Source: Bradyrhizobium sp. ISRA430 (lineage in GTDB: Bacteria; Pseudomonadota; Alphaproteobacteria; Rhizobiales; Xanthobacteraceae). Taken from it: a stretch of DNA of 64,000 bases. The DNA lies in the NCBI RefSeq assembly GCF_029909975.1, contig NZ_CP094516.1, forward strand, positions 2,976,001 through 3,040,000, written 5' to 3'. This document shows, in pieces, positions 17,008 through 25,439 of this stretch (its first letter is position 1; every line of letters starts with the position of its first letter). Made by a program: the position numbers and the translations under genes. Under the pieces are notes generated by a model. It saw nothing but the letters and a program-made list of their open reading frames with translations. It was not told where the DNA came from and ran no database searches.

Positions 17008-18186
17008 ATGGCTCCGGTTCTGGAAGTGGCGGATATCTTCCGCCGCCACGGCGAAGCGTTTCGGCAAGCCCGTGCCGAGCATCTGGGCCGCGTCGAGCGG
17101 CGCGTCATGGGCGCGATCACGGCATGCCGGACGGCTGTGCTCGGCGGCCACGTCGAGCAGTGCGATGACTGCGGCGCCACACGCATTGCCTACAACTCCT
17201 GTCGCAATCGGCATTGCCCGAAGTGCCAGGGCGCGGCGCGCGCGCAATGGCTCGCCGAACGGCAAGCCGAACTCCTTCCCGTACCGTATTTCCACGTCGT
17301 CTTCACCCTGCCGGCCCCCGCCGGAGAGATCGCCTTCCAGAACAAGGCCGTCGTCTACGCCATCCTGTTCCGCTGCGCGGCCGAGACGCTCGCCACCATC
17401 GCGGCCGACCCCAAGCATCTCGGCGCTCAGCTCGGCGTGACCGCCGTCCTCCACACCTGGGGCCAGACCCTGCAACACCATCCGCATCTCCACTGCGTCG
17501 TGCCCGGCGGTGGACCCTCGCTCGACGGCACACGCTGGGTCGCTTGCCGGCCCGGCTTCTTCCTGCCAGTACGCGTCCTCTCCCGGTTGTTCCGCCGCCT
17601 GTTTCTGCAAGAGCTGCAAGCTGCCTTCGCGGCTGGCCAGTTGGGTTTCTTTGGCGATCTCGCGCATCTGGCGGATCCCGCCGCGTTCACCCAACGCCTC
17701 GCTCAACTCCGACGGACCGACTGGGTCGTCTATGCCAAGCCGCCATTCGGCGGCCCCGAACAGGTGCTGGCTTATCTCGGCCGCTATACGCATCGCGTCG
17801 CCATCGCCAACAGCCGGCTGATCTCGCTTGCCGACGGCAAGGTCAGCTTTTCCTGGAAGGACTATCGGCAGAATCGCAAAGCCAAAGTGATGACGCTTAA
17901 TGCCGATGAGTTCATTCGTCGCTTTCTCCTGCACACCCTGCCGGACGGCTTCCACCGCATCCGCCACTATGGTTTCCTCGCCAATGGCGGACGCAGCGAT
18001 AAAATCGCCTTCTGCCGTCAACTCCTTACTGTCCGCAACCCTCCGACTGATCAAGAAGCCGGCGACGATCCCCTCACCAAATGGAAGATCCCCGTCTGCC
18101 CGCATTGTGGCGGCACCATGCGGCGCGTCGATGTCGTCCCGCGAGCCTGCGCCCGCGACCATCCGTTTCGTTGTGATACGTCATGA
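17008..18186 (+). CDS. IS91 family transposase (HUH, rolling circle)
   Basis: 392 residues. N-terminal zinc-binding cysteines (C52, C55, C65, C70, C73), the HUH motif HPHLH at 158-162 and the tyrosine pair Y256/Y260 (YLGRYTHR) typical of Y2 rolling-circle transposases. It nicks single-stranded DNA at the element end. A zinc-finger-like CPHCGG lies near the C-terminus. The frame is intact. Confidence 0.94.
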   Translation: MAPVLEVADIFRRHGEAFRQARAEHLGRVERRVMGAITACRTAVLGGHVEQCDDCGATRIAYNSCRNRHCPKCQGAARAQWLAERQAELLPVPYFHVVFTLPAPAGEIAFQNKAVVYAILFRCAAETLATIAADPKHLGAQLGVTAVLHTWGQTLQHHPHLHCVVPGGGPSLDGTRWVACRPGFFLPVRVLSRLFRRLFLQELQAAFAAGQLGFFGDLAHLADPAAFTQRLAQLRRTDWVVYAKPPFGGPEQVLAYLGRYTHRVAIANSRLISLADGKVSFSWKDYRQNRKAKVMTLNADEFIRRFLLHTLPDGFHRIRHYGFLANGGRSDKIAFCRQLLTVRNPPTDQEAGDDPLTKWKIPVCPHCGGTMRRVDVVPRACARDHPFRCDTS

Positions 18187-18599
18187 CCAGCGCCTGCACC
18201 ATCCACCTCCTCTGTGATCACCTTCGCGGTGGCAACGTCCGAAGTCGCCGCGGCCGCGCTCGTCACCGAACACCACGCCAATCGTTCGGCAACGCATCCC
18301 AGCGCAGCAAGTCGCTCGCTGGATCGCGCCCTTGGCCCTATCAAACGGGCTGCTCACATCCGATGAATGTCTCGCCGACGCGCGGCGACCACAGGAGCGC
18401 CTTCCCAGCAGCCGCACCCGCTGCACTATTCCCATAGCGCCCACAACTCCGCAGCTTCGTTCAATCCGGCTTCTATGAGGTCGCACGCACGACAGAGCGC
18501 GCGGCTCGCGCCTGCCACGCGACCTCACAGAACCCTCAAGATTCCCAAATCACGCCGGTTCTGATTCAAACTGCCTGCTGGCGAAGGAGGCCGGCGGGC
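18187..18599. other. Non-coding end of IS91-type element plus IS630 leader
   Basis: About 410 bases without a supported gene. The first ~370 are the 3' end of the IS91-type element, where its origin of transfer should lie. The last ~40 belong to the IS630 element just before its transposase start, with a GGAGG-type ribosome site (gaaggaggccggcgggc). No significant palindrome was recognised by eye. Confidence 0.5.
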
Positions 18600-18986
18600 A
18601 TGGCGCCACCTCTTTCGATTGATCTCCGCAAGCGTGTGGTTGCCGCCGTTGCGGGCGGCATGTCGTGTCGGGAGGCCGCTGCGCACTTTCGAGTGGGCGT
18701 GTCGAGTGCGATCCGCTGGATGGCGCAAGCGCGCGAGACGGGCGAAGTGACGCCGAAGCCACAGGGCGGCGATCGACGCTCGCAGGCGATCGAAGCGCAA
18801 GCTGAACGCATCCTCGCGCTGATTGCGGCCAAGCCCGACAGCACATTGGAGGAACTGAAGGCGGCGCTCGCCGCCGATGGACACGCTTTCAGCGTCTCCG
18901 CGTTGTCGCGCTTCTTCCAGCGTCGCAAGATCACGCTCAAAAAAAGACTGTATACGCCACTGAGCAAGAGCGGCCGGACGTCCTGA
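18600..18986 (+). CDS. IS630 transposase, first frame (DNA-binding part)
   Basis: 128 residues in this frame. Helix-turn-helix regions (SIDLRKRVVAAVAGGMSCREAAAHF, and a second around 65-105) bind the element ends. The natural protein continues in the -1 frame after the A run at 18939-18945; the last ~13 codons here are the unshifted tail. Together with the next entry it makes one DDE transposase. Confidence 0.9.
   Translation: MAPPLSIDLRKRVVAAVAGGMSCREAAAHFRVGVSSAIRWMAQARETGEVTPKPQGGDRRSQAIEAQAERILALIAAKPDSTLEELKAALAADGHAFSVSALSRFFQRRKITLKKRLYTPLSKSGRTS
18939..18946 (+). other. Slippery A run for -1 frameshift
   Basis: Seven A bases followed by G (AAAAAAAG). Upstream coding is in the first transposase frame; the frame downstream that matches the IS630 catalytic domain is shifted by -1. 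Such A runs are the known frameshift (or transcript slippage) sites of IS630 elements. Confidence 0.75.
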
Positions 18987-19546
18987 AGAAGCGAGAAGAG
19001 TGGGTCGACGGCCAGATTGGCCTCGATCCTGACAAGCTCATCTTCATTGACGAGACATGGGCGTCAACCAACATGGCACGCCCGCGCGGGCGTGCGCCCC
19101 GCGGCGAGCGGCTGCGGGCCTCCATTCCGCACGGCCACTGGAAGACAACGACCTTTGTTGCAGGCCTGCGCCTGTCGGGCATGGTCGCGCCGATGGTTCT
19201 CGATGGGCCGATCAACGGGCTCGCCTTCCAGGCTTATGTGGACCAGGTGCTCGTTCCAGAATTGCGGGAAGGAGATATCGTCGTCATGGACAATCTCGGC
19301 AGCCACAAGGGCGCAGGCGTGCGCGCAGCGATCGAGGCTGCCGGCGCAAAGCTCCTCTATCTCCCGCCCTACAGTCCCGACCTCAATCCCATCGAGAACG
19401 CCTTCGCCAAGCTGAAAGCGCTGCTGCGCAGGGCCGCCGAGCGCACCGTCGAAGGCTTGTGGAACGCAATCGGACGCTGCCTCGATCGCTTCACGCCGCG
19501 CGAATGCGCCAACTACTTCGCAGCCGCTGGATACGAACCAACCTGA
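18941..19546 (+). CDS. IS630 transposase, second frame (DDE catalytic part)
   Basis: Reads KKTVYATEQERPDVLKKREE and on to the stop at 19546, reached by -1 shift from the first frame. Catalytic residues: Asp in FIDETWAS, Asp in VVMDNLGSHKG, and Asp/Glu in SPDLNPIENAFAKLK. There is no independent start with a ribosome site before ATG 19073. All DDE residues are present, so the fused product may be functional. It ends 13 bases before the right inverted repeat edge. Confidence 0.88.
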   Translation, partial: KKTVYATEQERPDVLKKREEWVDGQIGLDPDKLIFIDETWASTNMARPRGRAPRGERLRASIPHGHWKTTTFVAGLRLSGMVAPMVLDGPINGLAFQAYVDQVLVPELREGDIVVMDNLGSHKGAGVRAAIEAAGAKLLYLPPYSPDLNPIENAFAKLKALLRRAAERTVEGLWNAIGRCLDRFTPRECANYFAAAGYEPT

Positions 19547-19661
19547 TCGGGAACCGCTCTAAGCGAGACCTGCCAAATTCGTCGCAATGGGCCTGGAAGC
19601 CGACTCTTTTAACTCCACGCCTTGGACGAGCTTGGATCCGCGGTCCAGGCGCAAATGCCAT

Positions 19662-20432
19662 CTACGCGATGAGCTGCTTCGCGGCCGCCGAGATCATCAC
19701 CAGGCCACCGGTAATCACGGCGACGTCGAGGATCGCGGTGTGGATATGCACCGGCATCCGCTCGACGAAAGCTTTCGCCAGGAACGCGCCGGGTATGGCG
19801 ATCGCGCCGATCAGAAGCGCAAGGGCGAGCACCTGCGCGGTCACGGCGCCGGCCAGGCCGAACACCGAGATCTTGATGAGGCCGGTGCCGAGCGAGATCA
19901 TCGCATCGGTCGCGATCACCGCGGCGCCTTCGAGCCCCGCCGCCATCAATAGCGAGAGCAGGATCACGCCGGAGCCCGACGTGCCGCCCACCAGCACGCC
20001 ATAACCGACGGAACCTGCCGCAAGGCCGGTATTGCCGATCTTGACCTCACGACGGCGGAGCACGCGACGCAATGGCACGCTCAGGATCAGCATGGTGCCG
20101 ATCACGAGAGCGGCGCCGGCATTGGTGAGGCGCGTATAGCCGTAGGCGCCGAGCGCGGTCGTCACTGCCGCGCAGGCGAGCACGATCAGCGCGCGGCGGC
20201 GATCGGCATAGCGGACATAGGCAGCCGCGCGGCTGAGATTGGTGAAGATCGCGGAGATCGCGATGATCGGCACTACCGGCTCGGCGCCGACCAGAGGCAC
20301 CAGCACCAGCGGCATCAAGGCGCCGGTGCCGTAGCCGGCAAGGCCGCCGATGATCGAAGCAAACAACGCCATCAACGCGACCAGCAAGAGCTGAAGGATC
20401 GAGATGTCAGCGAAGCCTGAGACGATGGTCAC
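19662..20432 (-). CDS. TauE/SafE family membrane transporter
   Basis: 256 residues, very hydrophobic, about eight membrane helices in two related halves, as in the TauE/SafE (sulfite/organosulfonate exporter) family; the N-terminal GLAGYGTGALMPL and the second-half GTSGSGVILL are the family's Gly-rich loops. The GTG start at 20432 overlaps the cca stop (GTGA), so it is the last gene of a coupled operon. The substrate is not deducible. Confidence 0.88.
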   Translation of the reverse strand: MTIVSGFADISILQLLLVALMALFASIIGGLAGYGTGALMPLVLVPLVGAEPVVPIIAISAIFTNLSRAAAYVRYADRRRALIVLACAAVTTALGAYGYTRLTNAGAALVIGTMLILSVPLRRVLRRREVKIGNTGLAAGSVGYGVLVGGTSGSGVILLSLLMAAGLEGAAVIATDAMISLGTGLIKISVFGLAGAVTAQVLALALLIGAIAIPGAFLAKAFVERMPVHIHTAILDVAVITGGLVMISAAAKQLIA

Positions 20433-21685
20433 GTTTTCTGATCGCGGCTGACGCGTGCCGCAGCTTGATCGGCGATGGAGGCGAGCGCCGCCTCGTCTAG
20501 GGGAAAATTCGCGGCAAGCCAAGCGTCCTCGGCGAGCGTCAGCACGTGCCCGAGCGAAGGTCCTTCCGCAAGACCGCGCGCGATGAAGTCGGCCGCGCGA
20601 AGCGGAAACTTCGGCGCGGTCCAGCGCTGCGGCAGTTCGGCGAGCTCGCGCCAGCGCGATGCATCCACGTCAACGCCGCTCCTCGCCCAGGCCAGCAACA
20701 CGCGATCGTGATAACGCTCGGCACCCAACCGGTACAGCAGCCGCCGCGCATGGGCCTCGTCCTTGGCGACAAACCGCCACCAGCGATGCCCCATCGAATC
20801 GAGCGCCTTGGCTTCGGCATTGGAGAGCCTTAGGCGCACGGCGACGCGCTTCGCATCCTCGGTCACGGCCACCGTCAATGCGGCAAGGCGCCGGGTCGCA
20901 CTCGCCGGCAGACCGAGCGTGCGCTCGATCGCGATCATCGCCGACAGCGGCCCGGTATAGGCGACGCCTCCGATCAGGGCTTGCAGCAAACCGCCCTCGA
21001 CCATCGCGCCGACCGCAGCGGCCGCGCCGCCCGCTACCAACAGCTTCAGCATCTCCATGCGCACGCGTTCGGCCGAAAGATTCGCAAGGCCGGCGCGGCC
21101 GCGGATGCAGGCGAGACAGCCGTCGCGATCGGGCTCGCCGACGCCGAAGGCGGCGTGGATGCGGAAGAAGCGCAGGATACGCAAATAGTCCTCGGCAATG
21201 CGCCGGTCGGGATCGCCGATGAAGCGCACACGGCGCGCGGCGACGTCGGCGAGCCCGCCGACATAGTCGTGCACGGCGCCGCTCGCATCGACCGACAATC
21301 CGTTCATGGTGAAGTCGCGCCGCTCGGCGTCCCTCATCCAGTCGCGGCCGAAGGCGACCTTGGCCTTGCGGCCGAACGTCTCGGTATCCTGGCGCAGCGT
21401 CGTGATCTCGTAAGGGTGCCCGTCGATGACGAGCGTGACGGTGCCGTGGTCGACGCCGGTCGGCACGCTCTTGATGCCGGCGCTCTTGGCGCGCCGCATC
21501 ACCTCTTCCGGCAGCGCAGTGGTCGCGATGTCGATGTCGCCCGGCGACAGGCCGAGCAGCGCGTTGCGTACGGCGCCGCCGACCACGCGCGCTTCCTCGC
21601 CATTGGCGTTGAGCAGTTGCAGGACGCGCGCAGTCCCGCCGGAGGTCAGCCAGGGCGCATCGGCAAGCAATGGCTCCGCGCTCAT
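20429..21685 (-). CDS. cca: CCA tRNA nucleotidyltransferase
   Basis: 418 residues. Adds or repairs CCA at tRNA 3' ends, or is a related poly(A) polymerase. The class II nucleotidyltransferase head shows RVVGGAVRNALLG, the metal pair D50/D52 (GDIDIAT), RRDFTMNGL and the nucleotide-choice helix EDYLRILRFFRIHA. It lies in a five-gene operon (DUF1285, NUDIX, DUF6111, cca, TauE), with a 10-base gap to the upstream gene. Confidence 0.95.
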   Translation of the reverse strand: MSAEPLLADAPWLTSGGTARVLQLLNANGEEARVVGGAVRNALLGLSPGDIDIATTALPEEVMRRAKSAGIKSVPTGVDHGTVTLVIDGHPYEITTLRQDTETFGRKAKVAFGRDWMRDAERRDFTMNGLSVDASGAVHDYVGGLADVAARRVRFIGDPDRRIAEDYLRILRFFRIHAAFGVGEPDRDGCLACIRGRAGLANLSAERVRMEMLKLLVAGGAAAAVGAMVEGGLLQALIGGVAYTGPLSAMIAIERTLGLPASATRRLAALTVAVTEDAKRVAVRLRLSNAEAKALDSMGHRWWRFVAKDEAHARRLLYRLGAERYHDRVLLAWARSGVDVDASRWRELAELPQRWTAPKFPLRAADFIARGLAEGPSLGHVLTLAEDAWLAANFPLDEAALASIADQAAARVSRDQKT

Positions 21686-21695
21686 CTCTCAGCCC

Positions 21696-21959
21696 CTATC
21701 TTTCCATGCCCGGCACGAGCTTGCCGTTCTCGAGATGGGCGGGAACGTAGGTCGAATCCGGTGCGGCGCCGGAGAAATGCGCAAGCCCGATCAGGCCCGC
21801 GATCACCAGCACGAGCGCAACCAGCGCAAGACGAGCGATGGTGTAGATCTGCCAGGATGACTGCACGAACAGGCCGGAGCGCGTAGCGACCAGGAAAAGC
21901 GCATAGACCGCAAAAGGAATGAGGAAAATTCCGATCTCGGTCAGCGCCGGCCGGATCAT
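21696..21959 (-). CDS. DUF6111 family small membrane protein
   Basis: 87 residues with two membrane helices (about 8-25 and 40-63) and a short polar C-terminus (STYVPAHLENGKLVPG). Such proteins sit between NUDIX and cca genes in many rhizobiales; role unknown. The start ATG overlaps the NUDIX stop by 4 bases. Confidence 0.82.
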   Translation of the reverse strand: MIRPALTEIGIFLIPFAVYALFLVATRSGLFVQSSWQIYTIARLALVALVLVIAGLIGLAHFSGAAPDSTYVPAHLENGKLVPGMER

Positions 21960-22627
21960 GACACATAGATCCGCTCATAAAGCACACGCAACATTCCGGC
22001 CGTCGCGCCCCAGATGTAGCGTTCCGCAAACGGCATCGCGTAGTAAAATCGCTCCATGCCGCGGAATTCCTTGCTGTGCACCTGGTGGTTCGTCGGGTTC
22101 ATCAGGAAGGATAGCGGCACCTCGAACGCATCATCAACCTCGGAATGATTGATCGTGAGCTGAAAGCCCGGCCGCACCCTGGCGACGGTCGGCAGGATGC
22201 GGAAGCCGAAGGCGGTGCCATAGAGATCGAGATAGCCGATCGGCTCGACGAAATCGCGGGAAAGTCCGACCTCTTCCTCGGCCTCGCGCAGCGCAGCATC
22301 GAGCGGGGACGCGTCGGTCGCGTCGATCTTGCCGCCGGGAAAGGCGATCTGGCCGGCGTGATCGCTCAGATGCGCCGAGCGCTGCGTCAGCAGCACGGTC
22401 GGCTCGGGATGGTCGACCACCGCGATCAGCACCGCGGCCGGGCGCACCGGCTGCTCGCGCGCGACGATCTCGAGCATCTTGTCGGTGCCGGGATCGCCGG
22501 AGGCCGGAATGATGTTGGGATCGTAGAGGCCGGGCGGGACGTCGAAACGGAGGCGCGCGTTGGCGCGGGCGAAGAAATCCGCCGCGCTGGTCGCGACGGG
22601 CTCGTTCTTCAGGACAGGCTTGTTCAA
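21956..22627 (-). CDS. NUDIX hydrolase, CoA pyrophosphatase-like
   Basis: 223 residues. The NUDIX box GGKIDATDASPLDAALREAEE plus EVG is preceded by LLTQRSAHLSDHAGQIAFPGG, the extra motif of CoA diphosphatases (NudL/UPF0035 group), which cut CoA to phosphopantetheine and ADP. Cytoplasmic. Overlaps both neighbours by 4 bases (ATGA), so it is translationally coupled. Confidence 0.92.
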   Translation of the reverse strand: MNKPVLKNEPVATSAADFFARANARLRFDVPPGLYDPNIIPASGDPGTDKMLEIVAREQPVRPAAVLIAVVDHPEPTVLLTQRSAHLSDHAGQIAFPGGKIDATDASPLDAALREAEEEVGLSRDFVEPIGYLDLYGTAFGFRILPTVARVRPGFQLTINHSEVDDAFEVPLSFLMNPTNHQVHSKEFRGMERFYYAMPFAERYIWGATAGMLRVLYERIYVS

Positions 22628-23247
22628 AGTGCGGCCCTCACCTGCTCCGCGTCGGCCATGGCGAAGAATTCGCCGGCCGACTCGACGCCGAACATCGGCT
22701 GGCCATCGACCATCCGCTCCTCGCCCATGTCAACCAGATCGTAATAGAGCGCGCGGGTCACCTTGGCCCAGAGATCGGCACGCACATGCAGGTAGGGCGT
22801 CAACCCGCCGTCGTCAGCCTCTTCGAAGCGAAGCCTATGCGCGGCATCGCAGATGACCCAGTCGTCGACATTGGTGCGGAAGCGGAGCACGCGATGGTTG
22901 TCGTCGCCGTCCTGCTGCATCTCGACCGCCATGAACGGCGCATCGTCGACGCGGATGCCGACCTTCTCCACCGGCGTGACGAGGAAATGCTTGCCGTCTT
23001 CGCGCTTCAGGATCGTCGAGAACAGGCGGACGAGCGCGGGCCGCCCGATTGGTGTGCCCATGTAGAACCATGTACCATCAGCGGCGATTCGGATGTCGAG
23101 ATCGCCGCAGAACGGCGGATTCCAGAGATGCACGGGCGGTAACCCTTTTTGCGCGCCTTGCGTGTTGGCGGCACTCTTTGCAGCGCTCTTGGCGGCGGCA
23201 GTCAGCCCCTCAAGACCGCGATCGGTGCTCTGCCCTTGGTTCGCCAT
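22624..23247 (-). CDS. DUF1285 domain protein
   Basis: 207 residues, first gene of the minus-strand operon. An Ala/Lys/Gln-rich N-terminal 35 residues precede the DUF1285 domain (PPFCGDLDIRIAADGTWFYMG, DDNHRVLRFRTNVDDWV, DGGLTPYLHVRADLWAKV). The family has two small alpha/beta domains, with no enzymatic motif. It is conserved with NUDIX/cca neighbours; function unknown. Confidence 0.9.
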   Translation of the reverse strand: MANQGQSTDRGLEGLTAAAKSAAKSAANTQGAQKGLPPVHLWNPPFCGDLDIRIAADGTWFYMGTPIGRPALVRLFSTILKREDGKHFLVTPVEKVGIRVDDAPFMAVEMQQDGDDNHRVLRFRTNVDDWVICDAAHRLRFEEADDGGLTPYLHVRADLWAKVTRALYYDLVDMGEERMVDGQPMFGVESAGEFFAMADAEQVRAAL

Positions 23248-23313
23248 GGTTTGCCCTGACTTTGTCGTTTGGCACGTTTGCTGCAGGTCTACGTTGTATG
23301 TGGGTGCGCGGTT

Positions 23314-23337
23314 CCATACCGGACTAATCCGGTATGG
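23314..23337. promoter_or_regulatory. Palindrome in moxR/DUF1285 divergent region
   Basis: CCATACCGGA (23314-23323), CTAA, TCCGGTATGG (23328-23337): a perfect 10-bp inverted repeat in the 249-base space between the divergent operons. It lies 67 bases before the DUF1285 start. No T tract, so a protein-binding operator is the likely reading; the regulator is unknown. Confidence 0.45.
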
Positions 23338-23440
23338 GAGGTCGCCACTTCGTGATGCCGTACATATCCCGAAGCCGATAAGGTGGGGATAGGTTAATTC
23401 AACGAATACATGGCCTTCCCTGCAAGTCTAGCATGGGGCC

Positions 23441-23454
23441 CATGTCATGACATG
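23441..23454. promoter_or_regulatory. CATGTCATGACATG palindrome upstream of moxR
   Basis: A perfect 14-bp palindrome 42 bases before the moxR start codon. Its first 12 bases also occur upstream of the YodC-like gene (14575-14586). It may be an operator; it could also be coincidence. Confidence 0.3.
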
Positions 23455-23496
23455 ACGACGCAAGCGAGCCGCATGGCAGGTTCAAGGAGCTGACGG

Positions 23497-24495
23497 ATGG
23501 CGGAAAGTGTCGAAAAACTCGAGGACGGAGTAGTCCGTTCGGCCGAGCAGGTGTCGAGCCAGATTCGCGCGGCGAAGGACGCGATCGCGACCGTCATATT
23601 CGGCCAGGATCGCGTGATCGAGAACACGCTGGTCACGATTCTCTCCGGCGGTCACGCACTCCTGATCGGCGTGCCCGGCCTTGCCAAGACCAAGCTGGTG
23701 GAGACGCTCGGCGTGACGCTCGGTCTCGATGCCAAGCGCATCCAGTTCACGCCCGACCTGATGCCGTCGGACATTCTCGGCGCCGAAGTGCTCGACGAGA
23801 GCACCGCCGGCAAGCGCTCGTTCCGCTTCATCGCGGGTCCCGTGTTCGCGCAGCTCCTGATGGCCGACGAGATCAACCGCGCGAGCCCGCGCACGCAATC
23901 GGCGCTGCTGCAATCGATGCAGGAGCAGCACATCACGGTTGCCGGCGCGCGCCACGATCTGCCGAAGCCATTCCATGTGCTGGCGACGCAGAACCCGCTG
24001 GAACAGGAAGGCACCTATCCGCTGCCCGAGGCGCAGCTCGACCGCTTCCTCATGGAGATCGACGTCGACTACCCCGACCGCGACGCCGAGCGGCGCATCC
24101 TGTTCGAGACCACCGGCGCCGAGGAGACGCTGGCCAAGGGATCGATGACGGCGGATGCGCTGATCACCGCACAACGGCTGGTCCGGCGGCTGCCGGTCGG
24201 CGATTCCGTGGTGGAAGCGATCCTGTCGCTGGTGCGCTCGGCCCGTCCGGGACCCGAGGGCGGTGACGCCGGCAAGTTCATCGCCTGGGGACCCGGCCCG
24301 CGCGCCAGCCAATCCTTGATGCTCGCGGTGCGCGCCCGCGCGCTGATCGACGGACGTCTGGCGCCTTCGATCGACGACGTACTCGACCTCGCCGAGCCCG
24401 TGCTGAAGCACCGCATGGCGCTGACCTTCCAGGCGCGCGCCGAAGGTCGCACGATTCCGGACGTGATCGGGCAATTGAAGACACGGATCGGTTGA
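23497..24495 (+). CDS. moxR: MoxR family AAA+ ATPase
   Basis: 332 residues. Walker A GVPGLAKTK (58-66), Walker B LLMADEINRA and sensor ATQNPLEQEGTYPLPEAQLDRF are those of MoxR ATPases, which act as chaperones that mature or insert metals into partner complexes, usually with von Willebrand/DUF58 proteins. It is the first gene of a four-gene operon; its stop overlaps the DUF58 start by one base. AAGGAG precedes the ATG. Confidence 0.95.
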   Translation: MAESVEKLEDGVVRSAEQVSSQIRAAKDAIATVIFGQDRVIENTLVTILSGGHALLIGVPGLAKTKLVETLGVTLGLDAKRIQFTPDLMPSDILGAEVLDESTAGKRSFRFIAGPVFAQLLMADEINRASPRTQSALLQSMQEQHITVAGARHDLPKPFHVLATQNPLEQEGTYPLPEAQLDRFLMEIDVDYPDRDAERRILFETTGAEETLAKGSMTADALITAQRLVRRLPVGDSVVEAILSLVRSARPGPEGGDAGKFIAWGPGPRASQSLMLAVRARALIDGRLAPSIDDVLDLAEPVLKHRMALTFQARAEGRTIPDVIGQLKTRIG

Positions 24496-25439
24496 TGGCC
24501 GCAGACAACGGGCACAAAGCGAAGGAGACCGTAGCGATCCGACGTGCCGATGGCGAAAGCCGCACGCTCGCCGCATCGCTGCCGCGCCTGGTGCTGGAAG
24601 CCCGCCGCATCGCCGCCAACGTCATTCACGGCCTGCATGGCCGCCGCCGTGCCGGCTCGGGCGAAAGCTTCTGGCAGTACCGCCGCTTCGTCTCCGGCGA
24701 GCCGTCGCAGAATGTCGACTGGCGGCGCTCGGCACGGGACGAGCATCTTTATGTCCGCGAGCATGAATGGGAGGCGGCGCATACGGTCTGGATCTGGCCC
24801 GATCGCTCGCCCTCGATGGCGTTCGCCTCGAAGCAGGCGCGCGAGTCCAAGCTCGAACGCACGCTGATCGTGGCCTTTGCGCTGGCCGAGCTCCTGGTCT
24901 CCGGCGGCGAGCGCGTCGGGATTCCCGGCCTGATGGCGCCAACCGCAAGCCGCAGCGTCATCGACAAGATGGCGCAGGCGATGTTGCATGACGATGCCGA
25001 CCGCCTGAGCCTGCCGCCGTCCTTCATTCCCTCGGCGCTCGCCGAAACGGTCGTGCTGTCCGACTTCTGGTCGCCGATTGCGGAGATCAGAACCATGCTT
25101 GCCGGGCTGTCCGGCTCCGGTGCCCACGGCACGCTGGTGCAGATCGTCGATCCTGCCGAAGAGACCTTCCCCTATGCCGGCCGGGTCGAGTTCGTCGAGC
25201 CGGAAGGCTTCGGCATGATCACCGCCGGCCGCGCCGAAAGCTGGGTGCAGGATTACACCGAACGCCTCGCGCAGCATCGCGACCAGATCCGCGCCGAGAC
25301 CAACAAGCTCGACTGGTTGTTCTCGACGCATGCGACCGACCGCTCGGCCGCAGAACTGCTGCTATTCCTGCATGCCGGCATGCAGGTGAGCAAGTCGGGC
25401 GCGCGCTCCACCACGATCAAGGCGGGGCCGGCCGCATGA
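24495..25439 (+). CDS. DUF58 domain protein
   Basis: 314 residues. The DUF58 motif YRRFVSGEPSQNVDWRRSAR and DEHLYVREHEWE is present (residues about 60-90), followed by a vWA-like fold. The family partners MoxR ATPases at the membrane. ATG 24495 overlaps the moxR stop (TGATG); the ATGA at its 3' end couples it to the next gene. Confidence 0.92.
   Translation: MAADNGHKAKETVAIRRADGESRTLAASLPRLVLEARRIAANVIHGLHGRRRAGSGESFWQYRRFVSGEPSQNVDWRRSARDEHLYVREHEWEAAHTVWIWPDRSPSMAFASKQARESKLERTLIVAFALAELLVSGGERVGIPGLMAPTASRSVIDKMAQAMLHDDADRLSLPPSFIPSALAETVVLSDFWSPIAEIRTMLAGLSGSGAHGTLVQIVDPAEETFPYAGRVEFVEPEGFGMITAGRAESWVQDYTERLAQHRDQIRAETNKLDWLFSTHATDRSAAELLLFLHAGMQVSKSGARSTTIKAGPAA

Larger units (their letters stand above)
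16025..18560 (+). mobile_element. IS91-type element with tyrosine recombinase
   Basis: Contains a tyrosine recombinase (16138-16998) and an HUH transposase (17008-18186) in series, a combination known from IS91-family relatives. Both borders are estimates: the left lies after the IS630 left end near GATTGAAC (about 16027-16034), and the right lies near GGTTC/GATTC (about 18555-18565), just upstream of the IS630 transposase. IS91 elements move by rolling circle and make no target duplication, so no repeat marks the ends. Confidence 0.75.
15994..19561 (+). mobile_element. IS630-type element carrying a nested IS91-type element
   Basis: The ends match as inverted repeats: GAGCGGTTCCCGACCA from 15996 and, reading inward from 19559 on the other strand, GAGCGGTTCCCGATCA (15 of 16 identical). 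Each end is flanked by TA (15994-15995 and 19560-19561), the IS630/Tc1 target duplication. Its transposase is at 18600-19546. About 2.5 kb of IS91-type DNA lies between the left inverted repeat and the transposase genes, so this copy was itself a target. Together the two elements make up the only clear mobile DNA in the window. Confidence 0.85.

Noticed and set aside
19057..20004. Plus-strand open frame across the IS630 end
   Set aside because: Spans the right inverted repeat of the element and is out of frame with the DDE transposase.
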